64,000 nt of DNA from JBEULC01 sp045504435 (GTDB lineage: Bacteria; Pseudomonadota; Alphaproteobacteria; WRAU01; Hepatincolaceae), in assembly GCA_045504435.1 (NCBI GenBank), contig JBEULC010000001.1, positions 62,001 to 126,000 of the forward strand, read 5' to 3'. A program made the translations under genes and the position numbers. Shown in pieces: positions 35,977 to 45,472 of the stretch (position 1 is its first letter; each line of letters begins with the position of its first letter). Under the pieces are notes generated by a model. The model was given only the letters and a program-made list of their open reading frames with translations, did no database searches and was not told the origin of the DNA.

Positions 35977-37074
35977 ATGCTAAATTGTGGAATTGTTGGC
36001 TTGCCAAATGTGGGAAAATCTACTTTATTTAATGCTATAACTTCTACACAAAAGGCCCAATCTGCTAATTACCCTTTTTGTACAATTGAACCTAATAAAG
36101 GCATAGTAGATGTGCCTGATAAAAGGCTAAATGTGATTGCTAACCTCAGCAAATCTAAAGCTATTTTACCCGCAAAATTAGAATTTGTGGATATCGCAGG
36201 CCTAGTTAAAGGCGCACATAAGGGTGAAGGGTTAGGAAATCAATTTTTAGCCACCATCAAAGAAGTAGATGCTATTATTCATGTCTTAAGATGCTTTGAT
36301 GATAATAATATTATCCATGTGGAAGAATCAGTAGATCCAGTAAGAGATGCGGAAATTATTGATTTAGAATTGATCATGGCAGATTTAGAAAGTTTAGAAA
36401 AAAGGTTAAGTGGCTTAGAAAAAAAGGCTAAAATCGGCAATAAAGAAGCTAAAGAACAACTTAATGTAATAGAAAAAATATTGCCTCATCTAAGAAATGG
36501 TAAAGTAGTAAGGAAATTACAGTTTACTTATGAAGAAAAGTTAGTGGTAAAATCCTTGTTTTTGTTAACTTCCAAACCCGTTTTATACATATGTAATGTT
36601 AAAGAAGATGATATTGCTCAAGAAAATAATTATGTAGCAAAAGTTAAAGAAATGGCACAAAAAGAAGATAGCAATTATATTATGATCAGCGCGCAGCTTG
36701 AGCAAGAAATATCTTCTTTAGCTTCTTTAGAAGAAAAGCAAGAATATCTTAATGCCTTAGGTTTACAAGATACAGGGTTAGATAAAATTATTAGATCGGC
36801 CTTTGATTTGCTTAATCTTCAAACCTTTTTTACCGCAGGGCCGCAGGAAACTAGAGCCTGGACCATTAAAAAAGGTACTAAAGCTCCCCAAGGAGCTGGA
36901 GAAATTCACAGTGATTTTGAAAAAGGATTTATTTGTGCTGAAACTATAGCCTATGAAGACTTTGTAAAATTAGGGGGGGAACAAAAAGCTAAAGAAATGG
37001 GCAAATCACGCCAAGAAGGTAAAAATTATACTATACTTGATGGAGATATCATTTTATTTAGGTTTAACGTTTAG
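35977..37074 (+). CDS. ychF: Redox-regulated ATPase/GTPase YchF
   Basis: Obg-related P-loop ATPase, 365 residues, full length. G1 GLPNVGKSTLFNAI, G3 DIAGLVKGAHKGEGLGNQFL, the family's altered G4 region, and the C-terminal TGS-like domain with TFFTAGPQETRAWT and GDIILFRFNV at the end. It converges on the TM2 gene; a 14-bp hairpin separates them. Confidence 0.96.
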   Translation: MLNCGIVGLPNVGKSTLFNAITSTQKAQSANYPFCTIEPNKGIVDVPDKRLNVIANLSKSKAILPAKLEFVDIAGLVKGAHKGEGLGNQFLATIKEVDAIIHVLRCFDDNNIIHVEESVDPVRDAEIIDLELIMADLESLEKRLSGLEKKAKIGNKEAKEQLNVIEKILPHLRNGKVVRKLQFTYEEKLVVKSLFLLTSKPVLYICNVKEDDIAQENNYVAKVKEMAQKEDSNYIMISAQLEQEISSLASLEEKQEYLNALGLQDTGLDKIIRSAFDLLNLQTFFTAGPQETRAWTIKKGTKAPQGAGEIHSDFEKGFICAETIAYEDFVKLGGEQKAKEMGKSRQEGKNYTILDGDIILFRFNV

Positions 37075-37099
37075 TAATCAGATTAAACTTAATCGCAAA

Positions 37100-37135
37100 A
37101 GCAGTAAGATTATCAATCTAAATAATCTTACTGCT
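37100..37135. terminator. Hairpin between convergent ychF and TM2 genes
   Basis: 14-bp perfect stem AGCAGTAAGATTAT/ATAATCTTACTGCT with an 8-base loop. On the minus strand it is followed by TTTT. It touches the stop codon of the TM2 gene and probably serves both directions. Confidence 0.7.
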
Positions 37136-37467
37136 CACCACATTAACACTTTGCCTTTTATATCAGTAAATTTAGAAAATATAATAAAAAATATATCTAT
37201 AAAAGACCAAAGCAAACTAATAAAATATCCTAATATCGTTATAGTTAAAATGAGCATAATCAGCCCTGTGCCTATTTTCCCTACATAAAATCTATGCACC
37301 CCAATTGATCCTAAAAAAATAGCTAATAAAAAAGCGATCAAATTATTTTTTTCACTAATAAAAGGGTGAAAATTTTTACTAGTAGGATGACCACAAGATG
37401 TACAACTAATAGCTAAGGTAGAAAGTTCTTTACCACAATTATTACAAAACATATTTACTCTTTGCAT
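37135..37467 (-). CDS. Zinc-ribbon TM2-domain membrane protein
   Basis: 110 residues. An N-terminal zinc ribbon (CNNCG ... CTSCG, about residues 8-27) is followed by a TM2 domain of two membrane helices with the signature GVHRFYVGKIGTG and the Asp in SFIDIFF. The ATG at 37467 has GGAG 7 bases upstream, which supports it over the internal ATG at 37452. TM2 proteins are widespread and their function in bacteria is unclear. Confidence 0.88.
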   Translation of the reverse strand: MQRVNMFCNNCGKELSTLAISCTSCGHPTSKNFHPFISEKNNLIAFLLAIFLGSIGVHRFYVGKIGTGLIMLILTITILGYFISLLWSFIDIFFIIFSKFTDIKGKVLMW

Positions 37468-37530
37468 TCTTTTTCTCCAAACCCAATTTTCCCTTATTAT
37501 CAGTAATTTTTTATGATAATCGGCGCTTAA

Positions 37531-37617
37531 TTAAGTAAAGGCTACAGCAAAATTAGCGCGTAAAGCCAAATATAAAATAGCAAAAGTAATCGTTAAAATT
37601 ATAGCTATCACCATCAT
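37531..37617 (-). pseudogene. Possible 28-residue membrane peptide or gene remnant
   Basis: Starting at ATG-ATG, the frame encodes one hydrophobic helix (MMVIAIILTITFAILYLALR) ending in FAVAFT. The frame runs further upstream without a start codon (HKDWGKIFSGLF) to a TGA, and before that TGA again gives hydrophobic residues. This could be a remnant of a two-helix membrane protein. No ribosome-binding site seen. Confidence 0.3.
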
Positions 37618-37870
37618 AAATAGGCCTGAAAATATTTTGCCCCAATCCTTATGAATTACTATGTTTCATAAAAACAACCAAAAAATATATGCTAAAACAT
37701 TGGTTTTTACTTAAGTGGTAATAATTATGCGGGACACAGCCAGTATATATACTGACTCTTTGGTGATTACCGTGGCTACAATTAGCGCATAGATTTCCAA
37801 ATCTTGTCAAATATTACTCTTTGGGTTATAAGTATTTCCTGATTAACTATAGCTTTATATTATAAAAAGT

Positions 37871-37903
37871 AAAGAGCTAAAAACTTAAAGTTTTTAGCTC
37901 TTT
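37871..37903. terminator. Near-perfect palindrome after the TRL-like gene
   Basis: 16-base arms AAAGAGCTAAAAACTT/AAGTTTTTAGCTCTTT separated by one base, 34 bases after the stop of the minus-strand lipoprotein gene. Strong intrinsic terminator candidate. Confidence 0.7.
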
Positions 37904-37936
37904 ATATAAACTTTATCTATATAGCATCTAAAAAAA

Positions 37937-38239
37937 CTAGCTGCCTTTAACTATGGTACATTGTTTAACGTATATCCATAAAACATTTTTATAACTAGAA
38001 TCAACTGAACTTACAGAAGTGATATTACCTTCTCTTTTAGCAGCGTCTATTGAGCTATCGCCCTTAAGAAAACCTAAAACTCCTTCACTACAAGCTACAC
38101 CTTCTCGGTTGCTTTGGGTATCAGTGGTAGCTAGGATTGGATTTTTAGCCTCAGTGTAAAATAGTCCAGAAGGCTGAGTAGATGTAAAACAACCGGATAA
38201 ACCTAACAATGCCGCGAAAACTATTAAATATTTCAACAT
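37937..38239 (-). CDS. TRL-like family lipoprotein
   Basis: 100 residues. The frame is open from an ATG at 38296, but ATG at 38239 has GGAGGG 6 bases upstream and starts a perfect lipoprotein signal (MLKYLIVFAALLGLSGC). The mature part matches the TRL-like family pattern: YTEAKNPILATTD, EGVACSEGVLGFLKGDSSIDAAKREG, and ISSVDSSYKNVLWIYVKQCTIVKG. Function of the family is not established. Terminated by a strong palindrome. Confidence 0.8.
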   Translation of the reverse strand: MLKYLIVFAALLGLSGCFTSTQPSGLFYTEAKNPILATTDTQSNREGVACSEGVLGFLKGDSSIDAAKREGNITSVSSVDSSYKNVLWIYVKQCTIVKGS

Positions 38240-38394
38240 TTCACCCTCCGGTATTAAGTTAGTGGTTACAAAAAATAATCTTAACAGATCTTGCAACCTT
38301 TATAGTCATTGATAAACAACTATACCTGTATCATAGACAAAGACTTGGGATTTGTCAATTTGTTTTAATTCCAATTATTCTAGCTATTAAACTT

Positions 38395-38805
38395 TTAAGG
38401 GTGCTTTTCAATACTAATAACTTTAGTAGATTTAAGCGGTTTTTCTTTTTTTAACTCTACCACTAAAAGACCATTATTAATATAGGATTTTACTGGCTCT
38501 ACTCCTTCTGCTAATACAAAAGTTTTCTGAAATTTTCTTGAGCAAATTCCTTTATGTAAAAAACATTTATTGCTAGATAGTTCTTCTGAATGCTGGCCTG
38601 AGACTATAAGTTGGTTGTTTTCTTGGATAATACTTAAATCTTTTTCTTTAAAACCGGCTACTGCAATTTTAATCACTATCTTTTCTTCACCTTCTTGCTC
38701 AATATCATAAGGAGGATAGTTTTCACTTTTTGAAATTTTTTCTAACATTTCCTCCATATAATCAAAGCCCAGCATATAATTATGGCGCAAAAATAACTTT
38801 GACAT
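38395..38805 (-). CDS. Small heat-shock protein (Hsp20/alpha-crystallin, IbpA-like)
   Basis: 136 residues. The N-terminus has the IbpA-like pattern FDYMEEMLEKI...YPPYDIE. The alpha-crystallin domain (about 35-125) carries VAGFKEKDL, an unusual Cys-containing loop (CFLHKGICSRKF) where relatives have the RGIAxRxF segment, and the NNGLLVVEL signature. Holds unfolding proteins for refolding. No heat-shock promoter could be identified with confidence. Confidence 0.92.
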   Translation of the reverse strand: MSKLFLRHNYMLGFDYMEEMLEKISKSENYPPYDIEQEGEEKIVIKIAVAGFKEKDLSIIQENNQLIVSGQHSEELSSNKCFLHKGICSRKFQKTFVLAEGVEPVKSYINNGLLVVELKKEKPLKSTKVISIEKHP

Positions 38806-38907
38806 TTATTTAACTAAAGCATTGTTTAGATACTTTCTCCTTAAGGGTTATAACCAATTAATTTAATTGATTTGTATATAAGTAGTCAGGTTAAAAAAAT
38901 TTAACAA

Positions 38908-40131
38908 CTACGAGATAAAATATTGGCTTAAAAATTCCTTATAAACCTCAGTTAAAGTATATAAATCTTTGATTTTTACCCTTTCATTGGCTTGATGTAA
39001 AGTTCTAGAAGGTAAACCAAATTCTACTACAGGGCAATAATTGGCTATAAATCTGGCATCTGAAGTGCCTCCTTTAGTAGTAGGTTGTGGAGAAATCTTT
39101 AAAATATTATTAATAGCTTTGCTCATACATTGATAAACCCTACAATTAATATCAATGATAGAGGCATTAGAAGGCTTATTTTCAAAAGCAATAGCTACGC
39201 CTTCATACTTACTAACGATATAATTAAGCTGCTCTTTTAGTTGTTCAAAACTATGTAAATTATTAAATCTAATATTACCAATAGCTTTTGCTTCTGCAGG
39301 CACCAAATTATAGGCAGTATTATTAGTATCAATAGATACTACCTCTAAATTGGATGCAGGGAAATATGAAGTACCTTGATCTAAAACTAAACTATTAAAT
39401 TCATCTACCACCTTTATTAATGTACGTAAGGGATTATTAAAATCTTTAGGATAAGCAATATGACCTTGCTTACCTTTTACCTTTAAATCAAAATCCAAAG
39501 ATCCCCTTCTTCCTATTTTAATGTAATCTCCCAAAGTATATATACTAGAAGGTTCACCTACTAAACAATCGTCAATTTTTTCTCCTTGGTTATTTAACCA
39601 CTTCATTAAAGGTTCTATGCCATTTACTGACAAAGCCTCTTCATCCATAGTAATTAAAAAGACAATGGAACCTTTAAATTGTTTGCTTTTAATAAAATCT
39701 GCGGTAGCACTTAAAAAACATGCTACCCCGGTTTTCATGTCTTCTGCTCCTCTGCCTACCAAAAATAATTCCTTATCTTCGGCGTTATTCTTAGTATTAA
39801 AAGCTTTAACGCCTTCAATATTATTAATTTCAATAGGCCACAAGCTTTCTGTAGGTATAAAAGGATCACTTTGCCAATTTTCTGTTTTTCCTGCTGGTAC
39901 TACATCTAAATGCCCACAAAATCCCAAGACTGGGCTTTGAGTTCCATAGCGTGCGTAAAGGTTTTGTACTGGATAACTATTATTACCTGTAAAAGTTTTA
40001 AGCTCACATTTAAAACCCAGCTCTTGTAATAAAGTAGATAAAAACTCTATGCTCCCTTCTGAATTAGGAGTAACGCTTTTAAATCTTATTAATTGTTTTG
40101 AAAGTTCTAAACAATCCAAATTATTGCTCAT
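38908..40131 (-). CDS. dapE: Succinyl-diaminopimelate desuccinylase
   Basis: M20A di-zinc amidohydrolase of the lysine/DAP pathway; 407 residues, above the usual 375-385 because of an insert around residues 95-120. Metal motifs are visible: GFCGHLDVVPAG, GRGAEDMKTGVA, MDEEAL and the C-terminal GLPSRTLHQANE. The substrate-binding GGTSDARFI is intact. 34 bases after dapD on the same strand, so coexpressed. DAP feeds peptidoglycan, implying a cell wall remains. Confidence 0.95.
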   Translation of the reverse strand: MSNNLDCLELSKQLIRFKSVTPNSEGSIEFLSTLLQELGFKCELKTFTGNNSYPVQNLYARYGTQSPVLGFCGHLDVVPAGKTENWQSDPFIPTESLWPIEINNIEGVKAFNTKNNAEDKELFLVGRGAEDMKTGVACFLSATADFIKSKQFKGSIVFLITMDEEALSVNGIEPLMKWLNNQGEKIDDCLVGEPSSIYTLGDYIKIGRRGSLDFDLKVKGKQGHIAYPKDFNNPLRTLIKVVDEFNSLVLDQGTSYFPASNLEVVSIDTNNTAYNLVPAEAKAIGNIRFNNLHSFEQLKEQLNYIVSKYEGVAIAFENKPSNASIIDINCRVYQCMSKAINNILKISPQPTTKGGTSDARFIANYCPVVEFGLPSRTLHQANERVKIKDLYTLTEVYKEFLSQYFIS

Positions 40132-40165
40132 ATTTATTATATCCTTTCTTAAGAAGATTGAAAAA

Positions 40166-41044
40166 CTAGGCTCTTAAAAGTTCATTAATTGAGGTTTTTT
40201 CTTTAGTTTTTTCATCAACTTTTTTAATGATAATTGCCGCATTAGTATGAAAAGTTCCATCATCATGGGGCAAGCTGCCAGAAACTACCACAGAAAAAGC
40301 GGGTACTTCCCCATAATAAATATTTTTGCTTTGGCGATCATATATTTTAGTAGAGCCACTTAAATGCACCCCATTGCCAATTACGCTGCCTTCTTTAATG
40401 ATTATGCCTTCGGTTATCGTAGAATTAGCACCTACAAAACAATAATCTTCAATAACCACAGGAGCAGCCTGTAAAGGCTCTAATACCCCTCCTATTACTA
40501 CTCCACTTGAGATATGACATTTTTTACCTATATAACAACAAGAACCTATAGTGGCATAGCTATCGATCATCACCCCTTCATTCACATACGCGCCAACATT
40601 AATAAATGAAGGCATGATTATAGAATTTGCTCCAATAAATGCTGAAAATCTCACATATGATTGGGGAACTGTTCTAATTTTAGCCTCTTGAAACTCAAGC
40701 TGTTGCCAAGTTGCAAACTTGTTTCTAACTTTATCAAACCAAAAACTATCGTTGCTATTACCTTTAATCAATTGATTATCAAGAAATATAAAACTCAATA
40801 AAATTGCCTGCTTTATCCAAATATTTACTTGCCATTTATTATTAGCCTCCTTTTGCATAACACTTAGTAAGCCTTGATCAAGTGCTTGTAAAGTTATTAT
40901 AATAATTTCTTGCGCCTCATATACTTCTACCTTATTAGTAGGAAAATTAGACTTATTTTCCCATAATTTTCCTACTTTCCACTTTAGTTGGTCTAAGTCT
41001 AGTTTATGCATTTGTAAATGCTCAGCAATTGTTTTTTTAGCCAT
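40166..41044 (-). CDS. dapD: 2,3,4,5-tetrahydropyridine-2,6-dicarboxylate N-succinyltransferase
   Basis: 292 residues. Helical N-terminal domain, then a left-handed beta-helix of hexapeptide repeats (about 120-230) with FIGANSIIMPSFINVGAYV and GVVIGGVLEPLQAAPVVIED typical of DapD. Transfers succinyl from succinyl-CoA in the DAP pathway. Located between engB (15 bases) and dapE. argB, usual in this cluster in relatives, is absent. Confidence 0.96.
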   Translation of the reverse strand: MAKKTIAEHLQMHKLDLDQLKWKVGKLWENKSNFPTNKVEVYEAQEIIIITLQALDQGLLSVMQKEANNKWQVNIWIKQAILLSFIFLDNQLIKGNSNDSFWFDKVRNKFATWQQLEFQEAKIRTVPQSYVRFSAFIGANSIIMPSFINVGAYVNEGVMIDSYATIGSCCYIGKKCHISSGVVIGGVLEPLQAAPVVIEDYCFVGANSTITEGIIIKEGSVIGNGVHLSGSTKIYDRQSKNIYYGEVPAFSVVVSGSLPHDDGTFHTNAAIIIKKVDEKTKEKTSINELLRA

Positions 41045-41059
41045 TTTATACTTACCCTT

Positions 41060-41971
41060 TTATAGTAAATTAGTATTTTGTTTGAATAGCAATAAAATAG
41101 CTTTTTGCAACTCCAATATTCCATCTTTTGTCCTACCACTTGTGATAATGTAAAAAGGGAAACATGCAGGATTTTTATTAATAAGTTCTTTTACTTGCTC
41201 CTGTAAAGGTAGTAGATTTTTTTTAGCAATCTTATCAGCTTTGGTTAACACTATCTGATAAGATCTACCATAATAGTTTAAAAAATCAATGATTTCTAAA
41301 TCAATAGTTTTAAAGCCTACTTTAGAATCAATAAGAAGATAGGTTCTCTTTAAATTTTTAGCTGTTTGAAAATAACTAATTACTAAGTCATTCCATAAGG
41401 CTTTTTGGCTTTTAGAAACCTTAGCGTAACCATATCCTGGTAAATCAACAATGTATAACTTCTGATCTAAATTAAAAAAATTTAATTCTTTAGTACGACC
41501 AGGAGTATTAGATACTCTAACTAAATTTTTGCGATTCACTAAGGCATTTACTAAAGAAGATTTACCTACATTAGATCTCCCCCAAAAGGCAACTTCAATT
41601 AACCCATTTGTGGGCAGCTGCTGGATTTTCCCAACTCCTAAAGCAAATGTACAATCCCGCTGAAAGCTTTTAAGGTCTTCTTTAGAAATTAAGGTATCCA
41701 AATGCTGGATAAAAGATCCTATGGGATTTAAATCTCCTGAGCTTACACTTGAAAGGACAGCGTTATTAGAAGATGGGGTAGACAAATTAGAAACATTATT
41801 GGAAAGAGGATTTGAGATGGAATAATCTTGGATAGGCTTGGAAGAAAGATTATTATCTATTTCTTTCTCCTTCTCTACAGCTGGATCCACGGTAGAGAAG
41901 TTAGAGATTTCACCTGTTTGCTCATTATAATCAGGGTTGCGACGTATTTTTGGATTATCTTGGCTATTCAT
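41060..41971 (-). CDS. engB: Ribosome-biogenesis GTPase YihA/EngB with long disordered N-terminus
   Basis: 303 residues. The GTPase domain starts near residue 100: GRSNVGKSSLVNAL (G1), then TPGRTKELNFF (G2), DLPGYGYAKVS (G3), LTKADK (G4). The preceding ~95 residues are Asn/Ser/Pro-rich and probably disordered; the usual protein is about 200-215 residues. Needed for 50S assembly. Conserved position between yidC and dapD. Confidence 0.94.
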   Translation of the reverse strand: MNSQDNPKIRRNPDYNEQTGEISNFSTVDPAVEKEKEIDNNLSSKPIQDYSISNPLSNNVSNLSTPSSNNAVLSSVSSGDLNPIGSFIQHLDTLISKEDLKSFQRDCTFALGVGKIQQLPTNGLIEVAFWGRSNVGKSSLVNALVNRKNLVRVSNTPGRTKELNFFNLDQKLYIVDLPGYGYAKVSKSQKALWNDLVISYFQTAKNLKRTYLLIDSKVGFKTIDLEIIDFLNYYGRSYQIVLTKADKIAKKNLLPLQEQVKELINKNPACFPFYIITSGRTKDGILELQKAILLLFKQNTNLL

Positions 41972-42086
41972 ATTTTTTGCCTGTTAATACTTCGCATTAG
42001 TAGGATGATTAAAAATCCCATAGGTATAAAAATATTTAATAGTTATCTTGGACATAATTTATCTTTAATACAAAAATTTTTATTTA

Positions 42087-43817
42087 TTACACTTTTTTAC
42101 GTTTTTTGTTTTTCATCATAAGATCTCTATGTACCTTTTTATTGATGATATACTGTTGAATAATAGAAAGCACGTTACTCCATGTCCAATATATTACTAA
42201 GCCTACAGGGAATGAAGCTAAAACAAAAACTAAAATTACAGGCATCATATTCATAATTTTTTGTTGTAAGCCATCTAATGCTTGGGTAGTTGCAAATTTT
42301 TGTTGAAAATACATAGTAACTCCCATTAAAATCGGCCAAATCCCAATATGCAAAAAGCCAGGAAGATCAATTGGAATTAAGCCAAATAGAGTAAAAATAT
42401 TACTAGGATCAGCCACAGACATATCTTTAACCCATCCAAAGAATGCTGCATGCCTCATTTCAATACTAATAAAAATTACCTTATAAATAGAAAAGAAAAT
42501 TGGAATTTGCAATAATACGGGTAAACAACCAGAAAGTGGATTAACTTTTTCTTTTTTATATAAACCCATTAATTCTTTATTATATTTTTGTAAATCCTGG
42601 GCGTATGTTGCTTTAAGTTCTTTCATTTTAGGTTGTAATTCTTTTAATTTTGCCATAGAAATATAAGATTTATAGGCAATCGGTAAAATAATTAAACGGA
42701 TAATTACGGTAAAGATTAAGATAGCAATCCCAAAATTACCTACCATATTATAAATCCATAATAAAAATTTAATCATCGGTTTGGTGAAAAAGAAAAACCA
42801 ACCAAAATCTATAGTGTCATCAAATTTTTCCAAAGAAAATTTTTGGTTATAATGCTTAATAACATTATATTCTTTAGGTCCCACAAAAAGATGAGTAATA
42901 GTTGATAATTTACTTTGAGGGGCCAATGTAGCTATTATCCCTTTATTATCAACCTGATAATTATTTATTTTACCAGAATCTTTAAAACTAAGGAATCTAA
43001 CCTCAGATTTTTGATTTTTTTCTAATAAAATAGAAGATAACCAATATTTATCTGTAAACCCTAGATAACCCCCTGTGGTATTAAAGCTATAAATTTTTTC
43101 TAAGGTATCCTCATATTTAATTCTTTCTAAAGAATTTGCCACATAACCCACAAAACCTTCATGATTTATAAAAAGATCCTGAACTTGAGGATCTTGATGC
43201 CTTAAGATCAAAGAAAATGGCGCTAACTCTAAAGTGGCCCCACTTATATTTTCTACTTCATCAACTATAGTTAAAACATATAAATCATCAATAGATATTA
43301 TTTTTCTAAAAATTAAACCTTGTTTATTATTCCAGCTTAAAGTTACAGGACTATCAGGAGTTAAAGTTGTAGCCGTAGTTGACCATATGGTTTTACTGCT
43401 AGGCAAGGCAATTTTACTTGAGCTTAACCAACCGCTTTCAAAAAAATAAGCATTATCTGTGTTTTTTATATCAAAAATTCTGATATTTGCGCTGTTGGGA
43501 TCAATAGTTTGTTTGTAATATTTTAAGGAAATGTCATCAATAATACCCGACTGTAACGACAAAGAACCTTCTATCATTGGGTTAGAGATAGTTACTCTAG
43601 AGCTTAAGGCTAATATTTCTTCTCTGCTTTGAGGTTTTTCTTCTTTAGGAGTAAGGCTTAAAACTGGATTAGTATTTGTTTGGTTGCTAGGAGCAACGAT
43701 AGAATTTTGGTTAGCTTTTTTTACATCTTTCATAAAAAAATAGTCCCAACCTAAAATTACAATAAAAGCAATGGCAGTTGCTATCCAAAAATTTTTACCA
43801 AATACACCTTCAAACAT
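42087..43817 (-). CDS. yidC: Membrane protein insertase YidC
   Basis: 576 residues, Gram-negative form. N-terminal membrane helix (about 8-26), large periplasmic beta domain (about 55-330), then five helices with the conserved Arg in the hydrophilic groove (TVIIRLIILPIAYKSY) and the polytopic GCLPVLLQIPIFFSIYKVI segment. The C-terminus is basic (KNKKRKKV), suited to ribosome contact. Downstream of yidD and rnpA as in most bacteria. Confidence 0.97.
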   Translation of the reverse strand: MFEGVFGKNFWIATAIAFIVILGWDYFFMKDVKKANQNSIVAPSNQTNTNPVLSLTPKEEKPQSREEILALSSRVTISNPMIEGSLSLQSGIIDDISLKYYKQTIDPNSANIRIFDIKNTDNAYFFESGWLSSSKIALPSSKTIWSTTATTLTPDSPVTLSWNNKQGLIFRKIISIDDLYVLTIVDEVENISGATLELAPFSLILRHQDPQVQDLFINHEGFVGYVANSLERIKYEDTLEKIYSFNTTGGYLGFTDKYWLSSILLEKNQKSEVRFLSFKDSGKINNYQVDNKGIIATLAPQSKLSTITHLFVGPKEYNVIKHYNQKFSLEKFDDTIDFGWFFFFTKPMIKFLLWIYNMVGNFGIAILIFTVIIRLIILPIAYKSYISMAKLKELQPKMKELKATYAQDLQKYNKELMGLYKKEKVNPLSGCLPVLLQIPIFFSIYKVIFISIEMRHAAFFGWVKDMSVADPSNIFTLFGLIPIDLPGFLHIGIWPILMGVTMYFQQKFATTQALDGLQQKIMNMMPVILVFVLASFPVGLVIYWTWSNVLSIIQQYIINKKVHRDLMMKNKKRKKV

Positions 43818-43858
43818 TCTTATTTCCTTGATATTATTATGTTTATTTTTGGCTTTAT

Positions 43859-44161
43859 TTATTTTTTGATTTTTAGATCCGGCACAGGATCATACCCAAA
43901 TTTCCCAAAAGGCCTGCATTTTACCACGCGCTTGATAGTTAATTTTGTACCTTTAAGCACCCCAAATTTTGTTAAACTTTCTTGGGCATACGTAGAACAA
44001 GAAGGGGTAAAACGACAGCTTGGTCCTAAAAAAGGGGAAATAAAATATTGATAAAATTTTATGGCCTGCAACAAAAATAACTTTAAAAGATAAGAAATAA
44101 AACGTCTTAACTGCCTTAAAAGAAGAAATTTAGCGATAATATTTTTTAAAAGCATGAGCAA
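43859..44161 (-). CDS. yidD: Membrane protein insertion efficiency factor YidD
   Basis: 100 residues. Core motif FYQYFISPFLGPSCRFTPSC and the second SxYA segment, then KRVVKCRPFGKFGYDPVP, define the family. The three conserved cysteines (SCRFTPSC, KCRP) are present. The ATG at 44161 lies 32 bases inside the 3' end of rnpA, so translation is coupled. An N-terminal extension of about 25 residues precedes the usual amphipathic helix. Confidence 0.93.
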   Translation of the reverse strand: MLMLLKNIIAKFLLLRQLRRFISYLLKLFLLQAIKFYQYFISPFLGPSCRFTPSCSTYAQESLTKFGVLKGTKLTIKRVVKCRPFGKFGYDPVPDLKIKK

Positions 44162-44480
44162 AATCTTCTTCTATTTGGCTAAATTTAACAAAATTATTCT
44201 GCTTTTTTGCAATTATACAGATCATAAGTTTATTTTGTAATTTTGTTTTATTAAAATCTACTAAAATACCCCTGACTGCGTGTTTTAATCGCCTTTTTAC
44301 CTTATTTCTTACTACAGCGTTACCCACCTTAGAACTTACAGTAAAGCCAAAATATAGATTAATATCTTTTAGATTATTTTCTTCTAAAAAAAAAATTAAA
44401 AAGTTACGACAAACAATCTTTTTGCCTTGATTGCAAACTCTTAAAAAATCTGGTCTTTTTTTTATGATATTTAGTTGCAT
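44130..44480 (-). CDS. rnpA: Ribonuclease P protein component
   Basis: 116 residues. The RNA-binding motif VRNKVKRRLKHAVR and the N-terminal FGFTVSSKVGNAV match RnpA, the protein cofactor that helps RNase P RNA cut pre-tRNAs. It starts 14 bases after rpmH and overlaps yidD by 32 bases. The RNase P RNA gene is not in the window. Confidence 0.93.
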   Translation of the reverse strand: MQLNIIKKRPDFLRVCNQGKKIVCRNFLIFFLEENNLKDINLYFGFTVSSKVGNAVVRNKVKRRLKHAVRGILVDFNKTKLQNKLMICIIAKKQNNFVKFSQIEEDFAHAFKKYYR

Positions 44481-44494
44481 TATTTAAAAAACTA

Positions 44495-44629
44495 TTAGGC
44501 GGTTAATTTATGGCGCCCTTTAGCACGTCTTGCAGCAATAATTTGTCTTCCGCCTTTGGTAGACATTCTTAATCTAAATCCATGCCTTCTTTTTCTAACT
44601 AAATTACTTGGTTGAAAAGTTCTTTTCAT
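44495..44629 (-). CDS. rpmH: 50S ribosomal protein bL34
   Basis: 44-residue basic protein found by reading the minus strand directly: begins MKRTFQPSNLVRKRRHGFR and ends with GRHKLTA and TAA. All canonical bL34 residues are present. It heads the rpmH-rnpA-yidD-yidC-engB-dapD-dapE operon; rnpA begins 14 bases after its stop. Confidence 0.97.
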   Translation of the reverse strand: MKRTFQPSNLVRKRRHGFRLRMSTKGGRQIIAARRAKGRHKLTA

Positions 44630-44782
44630 CGTTATTCCTGTTATTTTGCATTATGTTATTTGCAGTAAGTTAAACCGTCATAGCTTTATTTATTATAAGA
44701 AATTAATTAAAAACCTATAATCTATTTATAGCATGCTATTTTTTGCTAATTTTTTTCAAGGCAATTATACCCATTTATAAAG

Positions 44783-45181
44783 CTAATGAGAATAAATAAT
44801 AATACTATAGTTTTTTTCCTTATTGTCAATAGCACCTAATGTTTTTACCTCTAAACTTATAGGAGTTTTTAAATTTTTATCCTTAATTAAAGCTAATTTT
44901 GTAAATTCTTCAAGCAAAGTTTTAAGTTTTAAAAAGGCTGCTTGACTATTTTTCTCAGAAATTTTAGGATTAAAGATTATTTTAGCCAAAATTAAATTAT
45001 TACTCTTTAGCTGAAAATTAGATATTTTTTGCCTAATCATTTCTTCATCAAGATATTGGTTAACTATCATATAATAATTATAATTAGCATTTTTATAATG
45101 AAGATTATTTACTATATTAGCATTTACCCCGCTACTTAGAGTAAAATAGATAAATATAATATTACTAAGACTTTTGCTCAC
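44783..45181 (-). CDS. Small exported protein of unknown function
   Basis: 132 residues, not recognised. The N-terminus (about 1-22, ending GVNAN) looks like a cleavable signal peptide. The mature part is Asn/Lys/Leu-rich, alpha/beta, without cysteines or known motifs. It stands alone between rpmH and the tRNA-Arg. Coding is plausible from length and signal peptide, but support is limited. Confidence 0.5.
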   Translation of the reverse strand: MSKSLSNIIFIYFTLSSGVNANIVNNLHYKNANYNYYMIVNQYLDEEMIRQKISNFQLKSNNLILAKIIFNPKISEKNSQAAFLKLKTLLEEFTKLALIKDKNLKTPISLEVKTLGAIDNKEKNYSIIIYSH

Positions 45182-45370
45182 TATATTATTCCCCTTTTAT
45201 AAGATTTTGTACCTTAATTTAAAAATTATAAATTAATCCTACTACCATCTATGAAGTAATTATATTATAATCTTGATTTTTAATACAAATATTATACATT
45301 AATATCATATTTATTATTTTATAATCAATAGCTAAATTTAGTATTTGGATAATAGTAAATTTGTTAAAAG

Positions 45371-45446
45371 GCGCCCGTGGCTCAACGGATAGAGCATCTG
45401 ACTACGAATCAGAGGGTTAGAGGTTCGATTCCTCTCGGGCGCACCA
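45371..45446 (+). tRNA. tRNA-Arg (ACG anticodon)
   Basis: 76-base cloverleaf with encoded CCA. Acceptor stem GCGCCCG/CGGGCGC is perfect; anticodon stem TCTGA/TCAGA; loop CTACGAA gives anticodon ACG at 45404-45406 (read as ICG after A34 deamination). T-arm GGTTCGATTCC intact. Located 26 bases before the PBP-like gene. Confidence 0.97.
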
Positions 45447-45472
45447 ATAATCATTTAAGGCAAATTTGAAAT

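Larger units (their letters stand above)
37468..37936. other. Gap with a possible small membrane ORF and a terminator palindrome
   Basis: Contains, on the minus strand, a short hydrophobic frame at 37531-37617 and the palindrome at 37871-37903. No other gene is supported. Confidence 0.5.

Noticed and set aside
37037..37288. Plus-strand 83-codon frame overlapping the ychF end
   Set aside because: It overlaps the end of ychF, spans the terminator hairpin and is antisense to the TM2 gene.
37620..37700. TGA read as Trp in the small membrane remnant
   Set aside because: All conserved Trp residues use TGG and TGA ends real genes; a single case in a degenerate stretch is not evidence for a code change.
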